Shown here: one piece after another, positions 1 through 13,620 of the stretch
How positions within the stretch are numbered: the stretch's first letter is position 1
Layout of the letters: every line of letters starts with the position of its first letter
Assembly (NCBI GenBank): GCA_024036415.1
Contig: JAMWET010004037.1
Coordinates: 281,001-345,000 of the forward strand
Length of the DNA stretch: 64,000 nucleotides
Source: Prochilodus magdalenae
Taxonomy: Eukaryota > Chordata > Actinopteri > Characiformes > Prochilodontidae
Direction of reading: 5' to 3'
Position numbers and translations under genes: made by a program
The notes under the pieces: generated by a model
Told to the model about the DNA's origin: nothing
The model's database searches: none
The model's input: the letters and a program-made list of their open reading frames with translations, nothing else

Positions 1-3000
1 GCAGTCTTTTACAAAAAGGAAGTCAGTATTGTTCCACTCAGCACTGAAAAAACTGGACGTATTATTTCACCAGCTAAAAAAACATCACAAAATTGTTTGA
101 GTTTAATGTAAGAAATATTAGAAATCAGATCAGAATATTAGAGTTAGGTAAGGGGGCGGGGCAGCTTTAAGGATGTAGCTTGGTAAAAGGAGGGGACCAC
201 TGTTACACAGGATGTATTAACTCAACAAAATGTAACTTGACCAGGAGTGCAGATACGATTCTAAAGGACTTTCTGAATGTTTCTACTAGTTGAATAACAC
301 TTCTGTTCATATTTCCTTTTCTTGGTTGTGCCCGATTTGCATGCATGACCTGACCTGGTGTGGAGAAATGGGGGTAGTCACAGTGGGGGCCATGGTTGGT
401 TGTGGTTTGTGTTAGTGGTTGTTGCGAACTGTAAAATTTTTTTTGGGCCCATGACTCAAAAAAGCCAATTTCCTATTAGCATTCCCACTAGTCAGAAATA
501 CACATGCCTCCATTAACACTACACAGACCGTTGTCTTTTTATCTCCCTGTTAAACATAACGTAGCTTATTCACGATTAGCTGCTTTTAAATGGATGTCTC
601 ACAGCTTGCATGATGACGATGTATTAATTATTAATAATTAAAAGATTTAGGAGATCAAAATCATTCCATGAAAGTATTATAGCAACATATAGAAATGGGT
701 ATGTCAAACAATGTTAACAGGCTGTCCTCTTCGTAAAAAAGTGCGTGTGAAGAGTTAAAAAGGAGTACTCAAAAGCCAAGCTACACACAGCTGTATATCG
801 ACACGCAGTCTTCCACAGAATGCTCATAGCATTCTAGCCACCAAACCTCTAAACAGCGTTATCAATTACATGAACTATGTAATCGAGGAAAACCACAGGC
901 ACCAACAACACCAATCATCAACCATAACCTATAAGGCTATGTTGCAGCATATAAACAAACAAACAAATAGAAAAATCTAAATATGTATGTCTCACACAGG
1001 AAGGGTTTATGGCATAACCTTCTTATTTGGTCTGAGAGCTAAGCATGATGAAATCCAAATAAATAAAATAACTACAAATATTAGGTTCATATTGAGGTTT
1101 TGAGTCTAAAATAACATTAGATTTATACTGTATAAAGATTTATACTGTATATAGATTAATACTGTTTATGTATATAGATTTATGCTATATATAGATTTAT
1201 ACTGTACACTGAATAAGGTTTTTTAGAAAACAGCTTTTTTGGGCCGCGTCTTTTCCTCAGTGGAGAGCATGTTTGTTTGGAGAGAAGAAATACAGACTTG
1301 TATAGGGGTTAGGAAGTCACCAAGACCAAAGAAACCAACTCCAATGATAGGGCTGGAGGATGAAGAGACACCTGAGTCCCTTTGAGAGCATTAATTACTG
1401 CTAAAAAAAGCACTGCTTTCATGTTGCTGTCATGACCCCCCTCCTTCTCCAAACCTACTGTCTTTCACTCTCGAGGGACATCATTAGCTTCTCAGTCTTT
1501 GTTGTATGTTTCAGCATGAGTTTTGTGAAGCAAAGCAGGGACGGGCAGTGGCATTGAAAGGCACATCCTTTGAGATGAATGCTAACTAAGATGAGAGTCG
1601 CTACAGCAGAGACATGTTCAATTACATTTCTGGGAGGTCACAAATGATGCCAGCGCCAACTTCTATGGCTCAGCATGCATGCACATTACAAAACTATGAT
1701 GATACACTCACTGTAAAAAGTTATGAAGTCTTGAAGTCTGTTCTGCTAAACTTTTAGTTAGCTTAGTTAATTTTGTATCTAACATGTTTCACATCTCTTT
1801 GTGACTCCGTCTTGTCAGTCTTGGACTCTGAAATTGTTGCCAAGGCCAGCTAGGTTTAGTGCCTCCCACTGAGGTGACTGGAAGCTTCAGCAAAACCACA
1901 ATAAAACCAAATTTTTATAAAGTTACTTCTTCGTACTCGGGGTTTCCAAACTTTTGTATCCTCTCTTGTTCACAAATGACCCCAGAAGCATCCACAGTGC
2001 AAGATTTACCTGTTCAGATGCTTTATTTGGACTTACTGAATGAAAAAGTTTGAGCTGGATGTCAGGCTGAAGAGAGGAAAGCTGAGTTACTCATTTTCAG
2101 TTCTCATGCAGTGTCTTATTTTAGTAAATAATCATTAACATTTGTTGTGTACATGTTAATTTATCGATCTATATATAAATATATAAAAATAATGGATTTT
2201 GTGTTCTATTGTGTAATGTTTTAGGTGCTGTTTTATTTAATGTCATATAGTATATTGCAAATATAGTATACCAATATATTACAATTATAGTAGAGTATTA
2301 TGTATTAATACATAAATGTGTTATTCATGAAAACGAATGCACAATTAATTACAAACAAATGTACATATATTTGTAATTTAGCTGTGCATTTGTTTTCCTG
2401 TATATCATATATATATGTGTATATCATGTTTTAGTCTTGTTTTAGTCTCGGACTCAACTACCAAGACTTATTAGTCGTTTACTAGTAGAATAATTCATAG
2501 TACAATTCTCTGACATTAAAATAAGATCAGAATTGGAAAATAAACCCCTTTTATATGTTCAATGAGCCAGTGGGAAACCTATAGCTGAACACTGCCTTAT
2601 ATGACTTTCATCTTGCAGTTATTTGTATTCGCTTTGATGGTAAAAAAAAAAAGCTATTAAAAGTTTATGATGGAAAAAATACAGGAGCTTGATGTCTATC
2701 ATAAGTTTAAAAGGGTAGACTTTGTTCATATGACATCAGTCACTGTGGTCTGGCTTTTAAGACGCAAATAGATTAGTCCTACGCATACCAAGCCTTTCTC
2801 TGATCTCTTGGAAATAGCCTGCATCTATTATCACTGGACAGCTACAGGAGGCACCTTATCTCTCCAGCAGAGTGACAGAGTGGTGTGGGAGAAAGACGCT
2901 GCAATTATCTTCTACTTAAATCTCTCCTCCTCTAGATTAGTCAGCATTAAAGGCCCCTGCAGCTTCTGATATACCACCCTCTGGAAAGGCAGCCAAAAAG

Positions 3001-3529
3001 TACTTTTAAATGCTCTTCACTCCTCCTTCTTTCCCTCTGTGTAATCTACTCCTAATAAAGAGCACATGCTAGGAGTGACAGTGCAACATCTCTGATTTCT
3101 TAACCTTATATAAACCTAATAAATATTTTATCTTGATGTGGAGTGTTATGCAAGTCCTAATCTTGATTCTGGACATTCCACAGTGTAGTCCAGGTTCATG
3201 TTGGTATGCATAGGTTAAAAGTACAGTCAGATAGGGGGTCTTGACCACCCCTTGCTGGGAAGAACAGAAGGCTGTCACCATCAATATAAGTTATAAATAC
3301 ATGATTTTAAATAATATAATAATATGTATTGGATCTCGCTAACTAGCAAGATCACAGTTATGAATTAGAAATAAGATTAGACATAAGCTACCAGGAGCAG
3401 TCAGAGCAACCTGCAGGTCATTTATATATGTTTGAAGATTATAATAAACCACATATTATACAAAATGGCTGGAAAATAAGGCTGATTTAACAATGAGAAC
3501 GTATCACCGTACATAGAGAACAACAGACA
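1..3529. other. Gene-free AT-rich stretch
   Basis: I see no coding exon, RNA gene or clear mobile element here. The sequence is AT-rich, with short stop-limited frames only. A block at about 2,720-3,060 has more even composition and no simple repeats, so it could be conserved non-coding DNA. If the minus-strand exon at 19,906-20,061 is real, this stretch lies in its downstream intron. Confidence 0.5.
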
Positions 3530-3535
3530 ATGCAG

Positions 3536-3536
3536 C

Positions 3537-3607
<71 letters not shown>

Positions 3608-3665
3608 CATCCATCCATCCATCCATCCATCCATCCATCCATCCATCCATCTATCTATATCTATA

Positions 3666-3700
<35 letters not shown>
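3536..3700. repeat. Compound microsatellite (TATC)n-(ATCC)n-(AT)n
   Basis: About 70 bases of perfect ATCT tetranucleotide repeats pass directly into about ten ATCC units, then a short TATATC stretch and about 17 AT dinucleotides. Open frames through it in both directions are repeat artefacts. The tract is long enough to be length-polymorphic. Confidence 0.95.
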
Positions 3701-3701
<1 letters not shown>

Positions 3702-6700
3702 CATATATGGGCAGAATCCTTTTCTGCTTTATGTGACTGTACTGATGGAGAAACGAGAGAAAAAGTTATATGACAGAAATTACAAGCATAGATCATATAC
3801 ATCTGAATCAAGTATGAGGAATCCAATGATAAAAGCTATGTCCATATTCTATCAAACACAGCAGCATGATTCTTGTTTCCAGTTCTAATGGCTGATTTAC
3901 AAAACCAATCAGATTAGACTGTGTCCATCACGCTGGAGCACAACAGATCTGCTCCATATCTTTGAAGTCAGAGAGGAATCATGTACAGGAACCTTCATTT
4001 GCACTCTGCAATAATAAAATGGCTCTCAAAGGCATTTTGACATTCAACCTGGCACTCTGCCAAAAAAAATAAAATCAGCCACCTCTGTGCTTGACTGCAG
4101 AGACATTAATGGCATCCACCTGTGTCCTGCACTTCATGCAAATGCATATCATGTTTGTGTCATGTGCTGTGTGTTGATAGTGAAACAGATGCTGTAATGT
4201 CATGTATTGAGGCCATATGGTCATGACTCACAGCTGGAGCTGAACAGCTGCAGTTCAAAGCCAAGCTTTTGAGCTGCCATGGATGGAACTTGAGCTGTCG
4301 TTTCTTCCAAATGCCATTTTCTTCCAAGTGATCATTTGGTCAGTGATCGATTCAAAATATTTACTGGAACATTGAAGTTCTGTGTGCTTTCTGAAAATCG
4401 ATCCTGCAGTTACAAAGTGATGGAAAGTGTTGCCCTTGATTCAAATGTGCTCATTAATTCCACATGAATAAACATACCACATCAACACAATTCTTGCCGA
4501 AAGCAAGTGAAAAGAATGACTGTACTTGTGTTGATGAAATGATCTCTCATTTATGTGAAACCAGTGCGCACATTTAAATCAATTTAAAAAAGTACATTCA
4601 AAGCAATGCTTTCTGTTAGTGCAGACTGCAATATTCACTCTAATTCACGCACGTCCATGCATTAAGTGGACCTGTATCACAAAACGGCTTCTTAAGCAAG
4701 AGTTTGAAGTGTGACAGTATGCAAATGTTATGTAATAACTGGAGTTTGGTGAGAGCAACATACTGAAACTCTTTCCTTCTACCAGCCTGACACCCTATAA
4801 ATTCCCATATCCCCATATAATCACCATCACCACCCCAGCTCCTTCCTAGTCCTCAGTCTTATAACAGCTCCACCAAAAGAAAGGGGCTCTGCACTTCTCA
4901 GAGTTCCCACTCTACCCTCATACATAAAAACCTTATTTTGAACTGAGCATAGATGTGATGTCACAACCATGACTACATTTCCATATGTCTGCCCATTTTG
5001 CCTACAGCAGTATAGCCCATATATTAACGCTGAACTCAACAAGGAGTATTGTAGGTGCAGATAGTCTGTAGAGTGGTGGATGTGAGAGAAAACAATTTGG
5101 TAAGCTGTGCTGTTTCCAGCAAATACTGTATGTAACTGCGGTCATCTTAAGGACCCAAGCATATGGAAGGAGTGGCGGAAGCTTTATGTTTTTGACATTA
5201 AGTTAAGTTTGTTACATAAGTTCCAGACTGGGCAGCTTTTTGTGTAAGACCTAGAAGGAGGCAGTACATACAGTTGTATGGAAAGGTTTGAACAAGCCTG
5301 GGCAAATAATATATCCTCTATAGAGAATGTGTTAAAATATGGCTTTTTCTGCTAATTATTGTGCACAATTTTTATTTATTTGCTAAATTTAACCTGATTA
5401 TAAGATATGCCATAATACGATGTTGTGTTAATAATTACGTACAGCATCCACAAATAAAACTTAGGGTCTATTTAAAGACCATTAAAATAGCTTAGCATAT
5501 ACACATACACAGTGTCATGTTATCTGTAGCACTGGATCTGTGATTATAAACCTATTGAGTTATATACTGTATACAACACAATTATAAATGTGCAGAACAT
5601 GAAATCTGTTCAACAAATGGATCAGGCAGAACAGCAGAGTCAGCCGAAGCATTCTCTAAGCATATGATTCCCAGGCATATGAGCAGGGCACTGTTGGCCT
5701 TTTCGAATCAGAGGAAAACACAGAGGAGGTGGTAGAGGACTGGCAGAGGCTGGACCACTGCCTGCCATGCTGCTGCTTGCACTATACTGGCTCTGTACAA
5801 TCACGTCTCTCTGCAGTGGCACAGGCTGATTTGAAATGCCTGGGCAGCTCTGTAAGCCCCTGCCAATTAGGCACATTTTGAATATGAATAAAGCTGTAGG
5901 GAAAGAGGGATGGACTGGAAGAAAAAAGGTAGGTTTCCACAACCTCCTGTTGTTCATCACTGTCAAGGTGATCCTTTAATCTTATGCGCTGTCATGGCTG
6001 TAACGCTGGCTCGCTGCACATAGGTACAAAAAGCACCAGCATGATTTCTGCTTTGATTGATATCTGGACCTCTACATCACGATTCACATACACAGGTCAC
6101 CTTGCCATGCATGACTGTCTAATAAACTCTATTTGTGTCACCACCACCAGCACAGGAAAGCTGAGGCCACACAGTTTTTTTTCCGTTTGTGTACTCTGTC
6201 CTTTAAAGTAGCAGAAATAGTCACAGTTGATTTTCATATAACCATCCCAATTGCATTGCTCCATACCCTGCATTATTGGTGTACTTCAGCATCTCCTATG
6301 GTTCACTTAATAGTGTTTGTGTTTTTATACATCAGTAGCAGCCGTCATTCATTTTTATGTGACCCTTTTCCCACCTCTCTTTATTCATCTCCATTAAACA
6401 TACTGTTGTATATAAATGTTATATATAGTTTTCTCCACATCCTCCTCTCTTAGCATCTTTGCTACAGTCTGTAGTAACAACACTCCATATCACTTCAGTG
6501 TAAATGAGTGGCTGGGCTGCTGTATGAATGGCTGAATGAATGGTCATTTGTGGTTGTAAAAACACAGCTGTGATAAATTTGGTTCTTGATGATACAGACG
6601 CTTTAGTTGCTTCATGACCATCACGCTTACCAAGGCTTTGATATTCCATGAAAGGGCCTTTCCCAAACTGCTGCCACAAGGTTGGAGACACATAATTGTC

Positions 6701-8460
6701 TCAATGTCTTCGTAAGCTCTAGTACTAATATTACCCTTGTTGAGCCAAAACCAATCTCTAAACAACAGCCTTAGACCATTGTACCTTCTACATCAAACTT
6801 TACTGTTGCCACTATGTACTCCAGTAAGTAGCATTCAAACACAGATTTGTCCATCAGACTGCCACATAGTGACGTATGACCATTCTAGTGCTGATGTTGC
6901 TTACAGCTCAGAACGTGCATGATCTACCACTTGGTAGATGGCTGAGCTGTTGCTGCTCCTAGCAGCTTCCAACACACGATAAAAGCACTTACAGTTGACC
7001 AGCTCTAATAGGGCAGTGCTTGTGATAAAGGAGGCATGATAATGCCATGTTTACAGTCACTGAGCTCTTCAGTAACACCCATTCTACTCCGAGTGTTTCT
7101 CTGTGTTGACATGTTGACAGGTTTACATGTGTAGCGTATGCTGGTGTCATGTAGCCTTATGAACTGAACCCTACAGTAAAGAGTAACCAAAAAGTGTTAC
7201 TTTGAATTAATTTGAAGGAAATGTGTCTTTTACTGTCAGTGTTGTACTGTCTCTGGAGACAGCGAGGCTATGTGCTCCAATCTATACACAAGCTAGCAAT
7301 GCATGTGGCTAAAACACATGAACTTAATAATTAGCAGGAGTGCCAATATACATTTGGTCATTTGGAGTATGTGTACAGTTGTAACCATTCTGCTATGCTA
7401 TATGGATTTTTGCTTATAAAGAATGAGTAATTAATAATGAATGCATACAAGGTGCACAGCATGTGGCATAGAGGAAAGGCCTGTGAAATCCCACAGAGCC
7501 TGTAAATGCAAGCAACCTGTAGCTGTCCGTGGGGTTCAAAGCTGTCACACCTACCATGTAAATATTTAACGGCCTTTCGCTGCTATTGTACACACTGTAG
7601 TTGTGAACTTTGTGTATTGGCTAATGATTTGCGGTGCAATTAATGTTACGCCTGTCATATCCGGCTGCAGATATGGAAAGGGCGGCCTTTGTTTGCTTTT
7701 GTCAGTCGGCTGGTTTTCTCAAATCCCGTCACGTTAATCAAACTGTGCTGAAACTGTAATAGGCATTTCGGGTTTTTAATAACCAGCAGAGTTCTGTGTG
7801 TGCAGGAGTGCACAGAGAGGGAGATAATTAAAACCCAACAACACTCTCAGTGTGAATTCGATTAAAAAAATACAATATGTTAATAAAAGTGGGCAGTAGG
7901 AGAGTTTCATTGTTGGCAGCTTTGATTACTTTTCATCTGCACTTCTGCATGTGGCTGTCTGATGTAAGCTACTGAACAGAGAGAGAACTATGATAAAGAG
8001 AGAACACTGCACTAACAGCATGTTGACTTCAATTATGTACACTGGTTCCACATTAATGAACAATATCACATCTACACAATAACTGTCACCCATTTAACTT
8101 GCACTGTGTTGCTCTAATGTGTTATATTAATACAGAATTGATGTAGACATTTAAATAGAGATTATGTACATGCCATGTAGCCATATGAACAGTATCCGCA
8201 GTAAGGTGCCAGTATTTCTAACTTGAGTCAGAGTTTGCAGACGTTCTGGTGTGTCAGTCAAGTGACAGTTTGTTGATTTTCAAAGTGAAAATAAGTTACA
8301 CATTCTCCACAGAGAGCGCACTTCTGCACATCTTAATACACGATTACTGTTAATGTGCTGTATTTACCATACTGGGGAAAGTAAAACCATAAATGAGCCC
8401 TGTGCAAATGGTATGGCTCATTTAATACTGTATGCTTATACAGCAAATCTTCAAAAGTAT
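3701..8460. other. Gene-free stretch with possible conserved non-coding DNA
   Basis: I could not support any gene in this stretch. A minus-strand frame at 5,640-5,966 is rich in Pro and Ser but matches nothing I know and shows no convincing splice structure. The last part, about 7,440-7,860, is listed separately as a candidate regulatory block. Confidence 0.45.
7440..7860. promoter_or_regulatory. Candidate conserved non-coding element
   Basis: This block is free of simple repeats and of recognisable transposon sequence, and has even base composition in an otherwise AT-rich desert. It contains several homeodomain-like TAAT cores (CAATTAATG near 7,638, GTTAATCAAA near 7,733 and ATAATTAAAA near 7,825). 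It is only a candidate: no comparison with another genome was possible. Confidence 0.25.
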
Positions 8461-8461
8461 T

Positions 8462-8625
8462 TCATTTACATTTACGGCACTTAACTGATGCTCTTATCCA
8501 GAGCAACTTACAAGGTTAGCCATATTACAGGTACTGCATAGTCACCCAGATCAGGATTCGAAGCCCAGTCTCCCACAAGTGGTGGTGACTCCCTGGCGGC
8601 TAGTGGGGTGTTATCCTCTGATGTA
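8462..8625. repeat. SINE-like interspersed repeat
   Basis: The block resembles a very common fish interspersed repeat: a TTTACATTTA start, then the characteristic CTCTTATCCAGAGCAACTTA segment and a downstream CAGGATTCGAAGCC box reminiscent of a tRNA-like SINE body. Assignment is from memory of the family motif, not from a search. Confidence 0.55.
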
Positions 8626-9419
8626 CAATGTGGTTACTCACCAAAAATAAGAACTTCATTACCCAGGATTTACCTCTCTGTTGGTTGTGCCTGGATGCAG
8701 AAGAGGAGAGCAGATGGAGACTCACAGCAAGTGCCAGATCTCTTTCTATCTCTCTCTCTCTGAAGATCCATGCTCATTGCTTCAGGCCTGCTATTAAGTT
8801 TTATTACTTTAATAGAAGGTGTAGAAGGTTTTGTGGTGCACTATATGAATGCTGTTTCTGGCACTGTTGTCAGATCAAAACCTCATAACTATTTTTTCCC
8901 CACTCTTTACGTGAGAATTTCATAATGAATGGACCCACTGAAATGGCATTTGACTTCTAAAGGAAAGGTACAACAAAGAGTTCATGATATACAATTTGGT
9001 TATTTGGTTCCCTAAAGAGGTCTGTGAGTGTGAAGAGCCTTAAAAAAGCTCAAAGAACCGTCATATCATGTATTGCACCAATGTGCGGTTCCTTCCTAGA
9101 ATCATTTACATTATGTACATGTTCTTTAAAACTTCGGTTCTCCGAAGAGCCATCAAATGGAAGTTATTTTTTAGATCCAGAAATATTTCTTCTGTGCCAT
9201 AGCACCTGTATTGAGTGTTGAATTTGTCATTTTTTAATATCGGTCTGAAGTAACTTGAGATGACTGGTGAAATCACCAAGTAAATTAGACTCTGTGAGTA
9301 TTTTCCTCTTTCTGAGTTTAGCTTAATTCAGTTTAATAACAAGGGTCTTTAAAGTGAGAAGATGAGAAAATGCAGATAGCATCTGCTGAAGCCTGAAAAT
9401 GATTTTAAAAATTTTGAAC

Positions 9420-9900
9420 ATGAGCGAACTGAATTAACGATTAAGTCACGTTGGCTCTCTAATGGAACTGCAGAGATCCATTAGCAGCTTTTAAGAAGTG
9501 CTCATACGTAAATGACTATTTGTGGCCCATGCGTTGGGACGCTTTCATGAATTTACAAATGGCCTGTGGATCTACTTAAGCTTTCCCGCTCTCCCCTCAC
9601 AGCAGCAATTCCGGAATTCCTTTTTTTAAATCGTGGACTGGCCACTGAGATAAGGGCCTCATGAATTATTCACCACTGTGTCATTGCTCATTTGCATCAC
9701 TCTACGAATAGGAAATGTGTTGATGGCGGAGCCGAGGGGACGGTAATTGTCCCTCCCTGCTCTGAATAAAAGAATCTTTGTCCTGATCAATCAACATGAA
9801 TACACAGTGTTCTGGCCGAGAGCATGTTTGGCCTACATGAGCGGAGGGAGTGTCAATCACACAGGGCTGTGGTAAAAATCCACATTACACAATGCTCACT
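9420..9900. promoter_or_regulatory. Candidate conserved non-coding element with octamer motif
   Basis: This is a unique block of even composition. It includes an ATTTGCAT octamer (POU-type site) near 9,690 and TAAT or ATCAAT cores. There is no long open frame and no transposon signature. It sits in what would be the intron of the minus-strand gene whose first coding exon is at 19,906-20,061. Confidence 0.25.
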
Positions 9901-10274
9901 GTGGAGCAGTAGTCTCAGGCCTGACCACACAGAGTGTGGTACTGTACTGCTGTATAGTACTATTAGTCCATAGGCAAGTTTCTACACCTGAATTAAACCC
10001 AGGCTTGGACTAAATGATAATTTCTCCAAATTCTTAAAAGTTCACAATGCATCTTTAAAAATGACTTATTGCACATCCAGCAAATTCTAATAGGAAAAAT
10101 AAAATAGCAGTATGATAAAAGATGGCTTAAATTACACTAATCGGACCCTGATCAGAGTGTGGTCTTAATAATCTGACAAGTGCCCATGGGTAATACCCCT
10201 CAGTCCCAGCATGCTACATCACTGAGGCCGCACAAATCGCTATAGTGAACAAATGCATTGACTCTGTGTATGTA

Positions 10275-10802
10275 CAGGTGTTGGACAATGAAACTGAAAC
10301 ACCTGGTTTTAGACCACAATCATTTATTAGTATGGTGTAGGGCCTCCTTTTGCGGCCAATACAGCGTCAGTTCATCTTGGGAATGACATATACTGCGTCC
10401 TGCACAGTGGTCAGAGGGAGTTTAAGCCATTCCTCTTGCAGGATAGTGGCCAGGTCACTACGTGATGCTGGTGGAGGTTCGTCCTTCTTGGTGGTATGCT
10501 GACATTACCCTGGATACCGTGGCTCTTGATACATCACAAAGACTTGCTGTCTTGGTCACAGATGCGCCAGCAAGACGTGCACCAACAATGTACCCTCTTC
10601 TGAACTCTGGTATGTCACCCATAATGTTGTGTGCAATATTTTGAGCAGAACTGAGCTCTTACCTGCTAACTGAACCTTCACACTCTGCTCTTACTGGTGC
10701 AATGTGCAATTAATGAAGATTGGCCACCAGGCTGGTCCAATTTAGCTATGAGACCTCCCTAACTAAAATGACTGGTGTTTCAGTTTCATTGTCCAACCCC
10801 TG
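10275..10802. mobile_element. Non-autonomous Tc1/mariner-type MITE
   Basis: The ends are near-perfect inverted repeats of about 29 bases: CAGGTGTTGGACAATGAAAC at the left, and its reverse complement with a few changes at 10,773-10,802. TA dinucleotides flank both sides (10,273-10,274 and 10,803-10,804), as expected for a Tc1/mariner target duplication. The interior of about 470 bases has no intact transposase; the open frame at 10,462-10,644 is short and not convincing. Confidence 0.85.
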
Positions 10803-11923
10803 TATTAGGTAGTTTTACTATTTAGTGTATTATCTGCTGTGTCCACATTTCAATAAAACCCTATCCAACCTTTATAGGACAATGTCTTAAAGAAGGAGGA
10901 GTTCTTCTTCTTTAAAGTAGGTAGAGTACTGAATCGATGGACAAACAGACAAATGAACAGCTGGATTGTCCCGGTATGCTCTGTAGGTTAACCCTCATTT
11001 GGTTGTTAGCTTTCTCTCAGTAGTGTCTCTGAGACATTTACTGCTGTGTGTGGGACAAATCACATCAGTCATGTGATAGGTGAGTATACTGCTGACCTAA
11101 ACGCTATGTGCGTGAACATCAAGCTGTTTAAGCTTTTTCTCTGTACCCCTGTATGTGCTATGGATCTTATCAAGATTTGCCAACAATACATGGTCTTGAC
11201 ACGTCTGCTACACTGCGTCTTATTCTCCGAATGTGACCTGCTTCTCTACATAATGATTCACACTGTACGTAATGAGGCTCAATATCTATGTGTCATTCTC
11301 AGTGATGTACAGTTTGGGTGTCCTCTTGTGTTCCCGGCGCTGTTAATGTGGATCCTGATGTGAACTGTGTACTGTGTACTGCAGCACAGTGTTCCAACTG
11401 ACTAGCCTCAGTCAGCCTAAGGGCAGTCCATCTCTCTCTCTCTCTCTCTCTCTCTCCTCTCTCTGTGAGATTGCAGACTAAAAGCTAATTATCAGACTGC
11501 AACAGGCTTGTCTCCCCGGTTTAGGATCATGTGACCCGTTCTAATGCCTCCTCTCCCCTCTCAATCTCCATGCCACAGTGCAGACTTCCTGTCACTCACA
11601 GCATGCTATACCAACAGCTCTCCTCCTCGTGCACCTTGTGTCTCTTATACACATTTATATGTCTTTATCTGCCTCTTTTGCTTCTTCTCTGAATGCTAAT
11701 AACTTGTTCTCTCTAAAATATCAGGCAAACTATGATTGAATAGTATCTCTCTTCTCAGACCTGAGCTGGTGGTCTGAGCAAGGTCTCCACTGATGGTGTG
11801 ACAAAACATGGCAACACCCTCCTTTCTTTGTAATACAAACGGACAGGGGTTTTTGTTTGGTTAGATGCTTCCAGTCAAATTGATTTGACTAGAAGCATCT
11901 GACCCCCACCCACCCATCCCTCC

Positions 11924-11973
<50 letters not shown>
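11924..11973. repeat. (CA)n microsatellite
   Basis: About 24 uninterrupted CA units. A shorter (TC)n tract lies upstream at about 11,430-11,457. Between 10,805 and 12,600 I see no other recognisable feature. Confidence 0.95.
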
Positions 11974-11974
<1 letters not shown>

Positions 11975-12599
11975 CTTTGCAAAGTTTTGCCTACCCTGTT
12001 ATCTCTACTGAGCGTTATCTTACTATTATCTCAACTCTGGTTTTGACTCCCTTTGTTTCTCGACTACCTCTTTTACCTTATCCTTTGTACTGGTTACTTG
12101 TTTGCTCTACTCTCTGGCTTTCGACCTCCTTCCATTCTCCTGACTTCTCTTCTTGTCTATTTCTTCTATTTTGGTTGCCTCGTTGCCTGACTCCCCTGGT
12201 TCTGACCTTTGCCTGTTTCTAGACTCTGATCTTGCATTCTCCCCTTGTTATGTTTGGCCGTGTTTTGGTGCTGTGATTAACTACCCACTTGTTAAATAAA
12301 GCTCATCTGATATGAATAATATCATCACATAAAGCTCATCTTTAGCTCTGCTCACGTCGAGCCACGTTCTTTGTTCCTGACATTGGCAAAACCTACACAA
12401 CCAAGAGTAGGAAAACTCTTTCTCAGCATGGCGCCCCCCGAGGCGGACGTGTTTGTTCGCTCCTCTCCTGGATGTCGCTTTTTTCGCTTTTCTTTTCATT
12501 TTTGTATGTTTTTTCTTCTTGTTTTAGATACATTTTATATTTTATATTTTATTTATATATTCTCTGCATGCTTAATTTTTGACCCTTGTTATCTGTCTA

Positions 12600-12728
12600 T
12601 TTATATTTATACTTTTTATTCTATGACATCCAATGTGGGCAGCAAAGTAAGAATTTCATTGTACAGGGAAACTAGTTTCCTTACTGTGCATATGACAATA
12701 AAGCTTTGAATCTTGAATCTTGAATCTT
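12600..12728 (+). mobile_element. 3' end of a LINE (L2/Rex-like) with TTGAATC tail
   Basis: The segment carries GAATTTCATTGTAC, then a GACAATAAAG polyadenylation-like motif and three tandem copies of a seven-base TTGAATC unit. That is the typical 3' terminus of L2/Rex-type LINEs in fish. The upstream 12,240-12,600 is T-rich and may be older LINE 3' sequence. No reverse transcriptase is visible. Confidence 0.6.
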
Positions 12729-13620
12729 TAAGGAACTGAAAAGCAAATATCAGAGGATGTAAGCAAGAAGACTCCCAAGTGACTGAAAGGACAGTCAGAT
12801 CAGTCATTAAGAAATGGAAAGAGTATGGCACAGCTGTAAACCTGCCAGGAATGAGCCATTCACAAAAACTGAGCTGGCATGCAAGAAGGTGAGTCTTAAA
12901 GGAGGCTAATAATTCTCAATGGCTGAGACTGGAAAGACAACAATAATGCATTCAACAATAATGCTCGGGTGTTTCACTAGTTACAGACATGTGTGACAAT
13001 AGCAAAAAAAAGCTACTGCTAAATACAACTCACACGATCACTCGGATACAGTTTGCCAGAGGGCAAGTGGAAGAAGGTTCTATGGCATTCTTCAGCCATT
13101 AGTCAAACACTGGTGGTGGCAGCATCACGCTCTGGGGCTGCTTGTGTTCAGAAGCCCCTTAAAGGCTTAGTTAGGGTAGTGTGTAGAACGAGAGCAGGAA
13201 AATCTCATCCAGTCTGCAAGAAACTGGGGCCTTAGAACAAGATTTGTCCTCTATCATAATGAGCCCAAGTATACAGGCAGAGCAACACAGGAATGGCTGA
13301 AAAACAATAATGTCCATGTCCAGGAGCGGCTGGGACCAAATCTCAATTCAGTAGAGAATTTGTGGCTGGCCTCGAAAAGGGCTGCTCACTCATGATCCCT
13401 GTGCAGCCGGATAGAGCTTGAACAGCTTAGCGAAGAGGAGTGGGAAGTGAAAAATGGCAGCGTGCAATGCCAGTAGGGACCTATCCAGACAGACTCAAGG
13501 CTCACGGGCTGTGATTGACAGGGGTGTATACATGTGCAATCAGATACATTGTCTGTTTATTTGTAATTGAGACCACTTTGCAGAGATGTGTTTTTTTCCA
13601 TACTGGCATAAATGTTTCAG
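12729..13620 (+). pseudogene. Degenerate Tc1-like transposase
   Basis: Scattered frames translate to Tc1 transposase signatures in the correct order: a GGGSITLWGC-like segment near 13,115, then LKNNNVHVQE and NSVENLW near 13,300-13,370, and an ELEQLSEEEW segment near 13,420. The family versions are GGGSIMLWGC and LNPIENLW. Many stops and frameshifts separate them, so it cannot encode a working transposase. It sits directly behind a LINE tail, suggesting nested or adjacent insertions. Confidence 0.8.

Noticed and set aside
3530..3826. Tandem repeat array considered as CRISPR-like or coding
   Set aside because: It is a simple TATC/ATCC/AT microsatellite without unique spacers; frames are repeat artefacts.
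5640..5966. Minus-strand Pro/Ser-rich frame considered as a further exon of the orphan gene at 19.9 kb
   Set aside because: There is a possible acceptor but no matching donor or recognised family, and the text has the look of chance open sequence.
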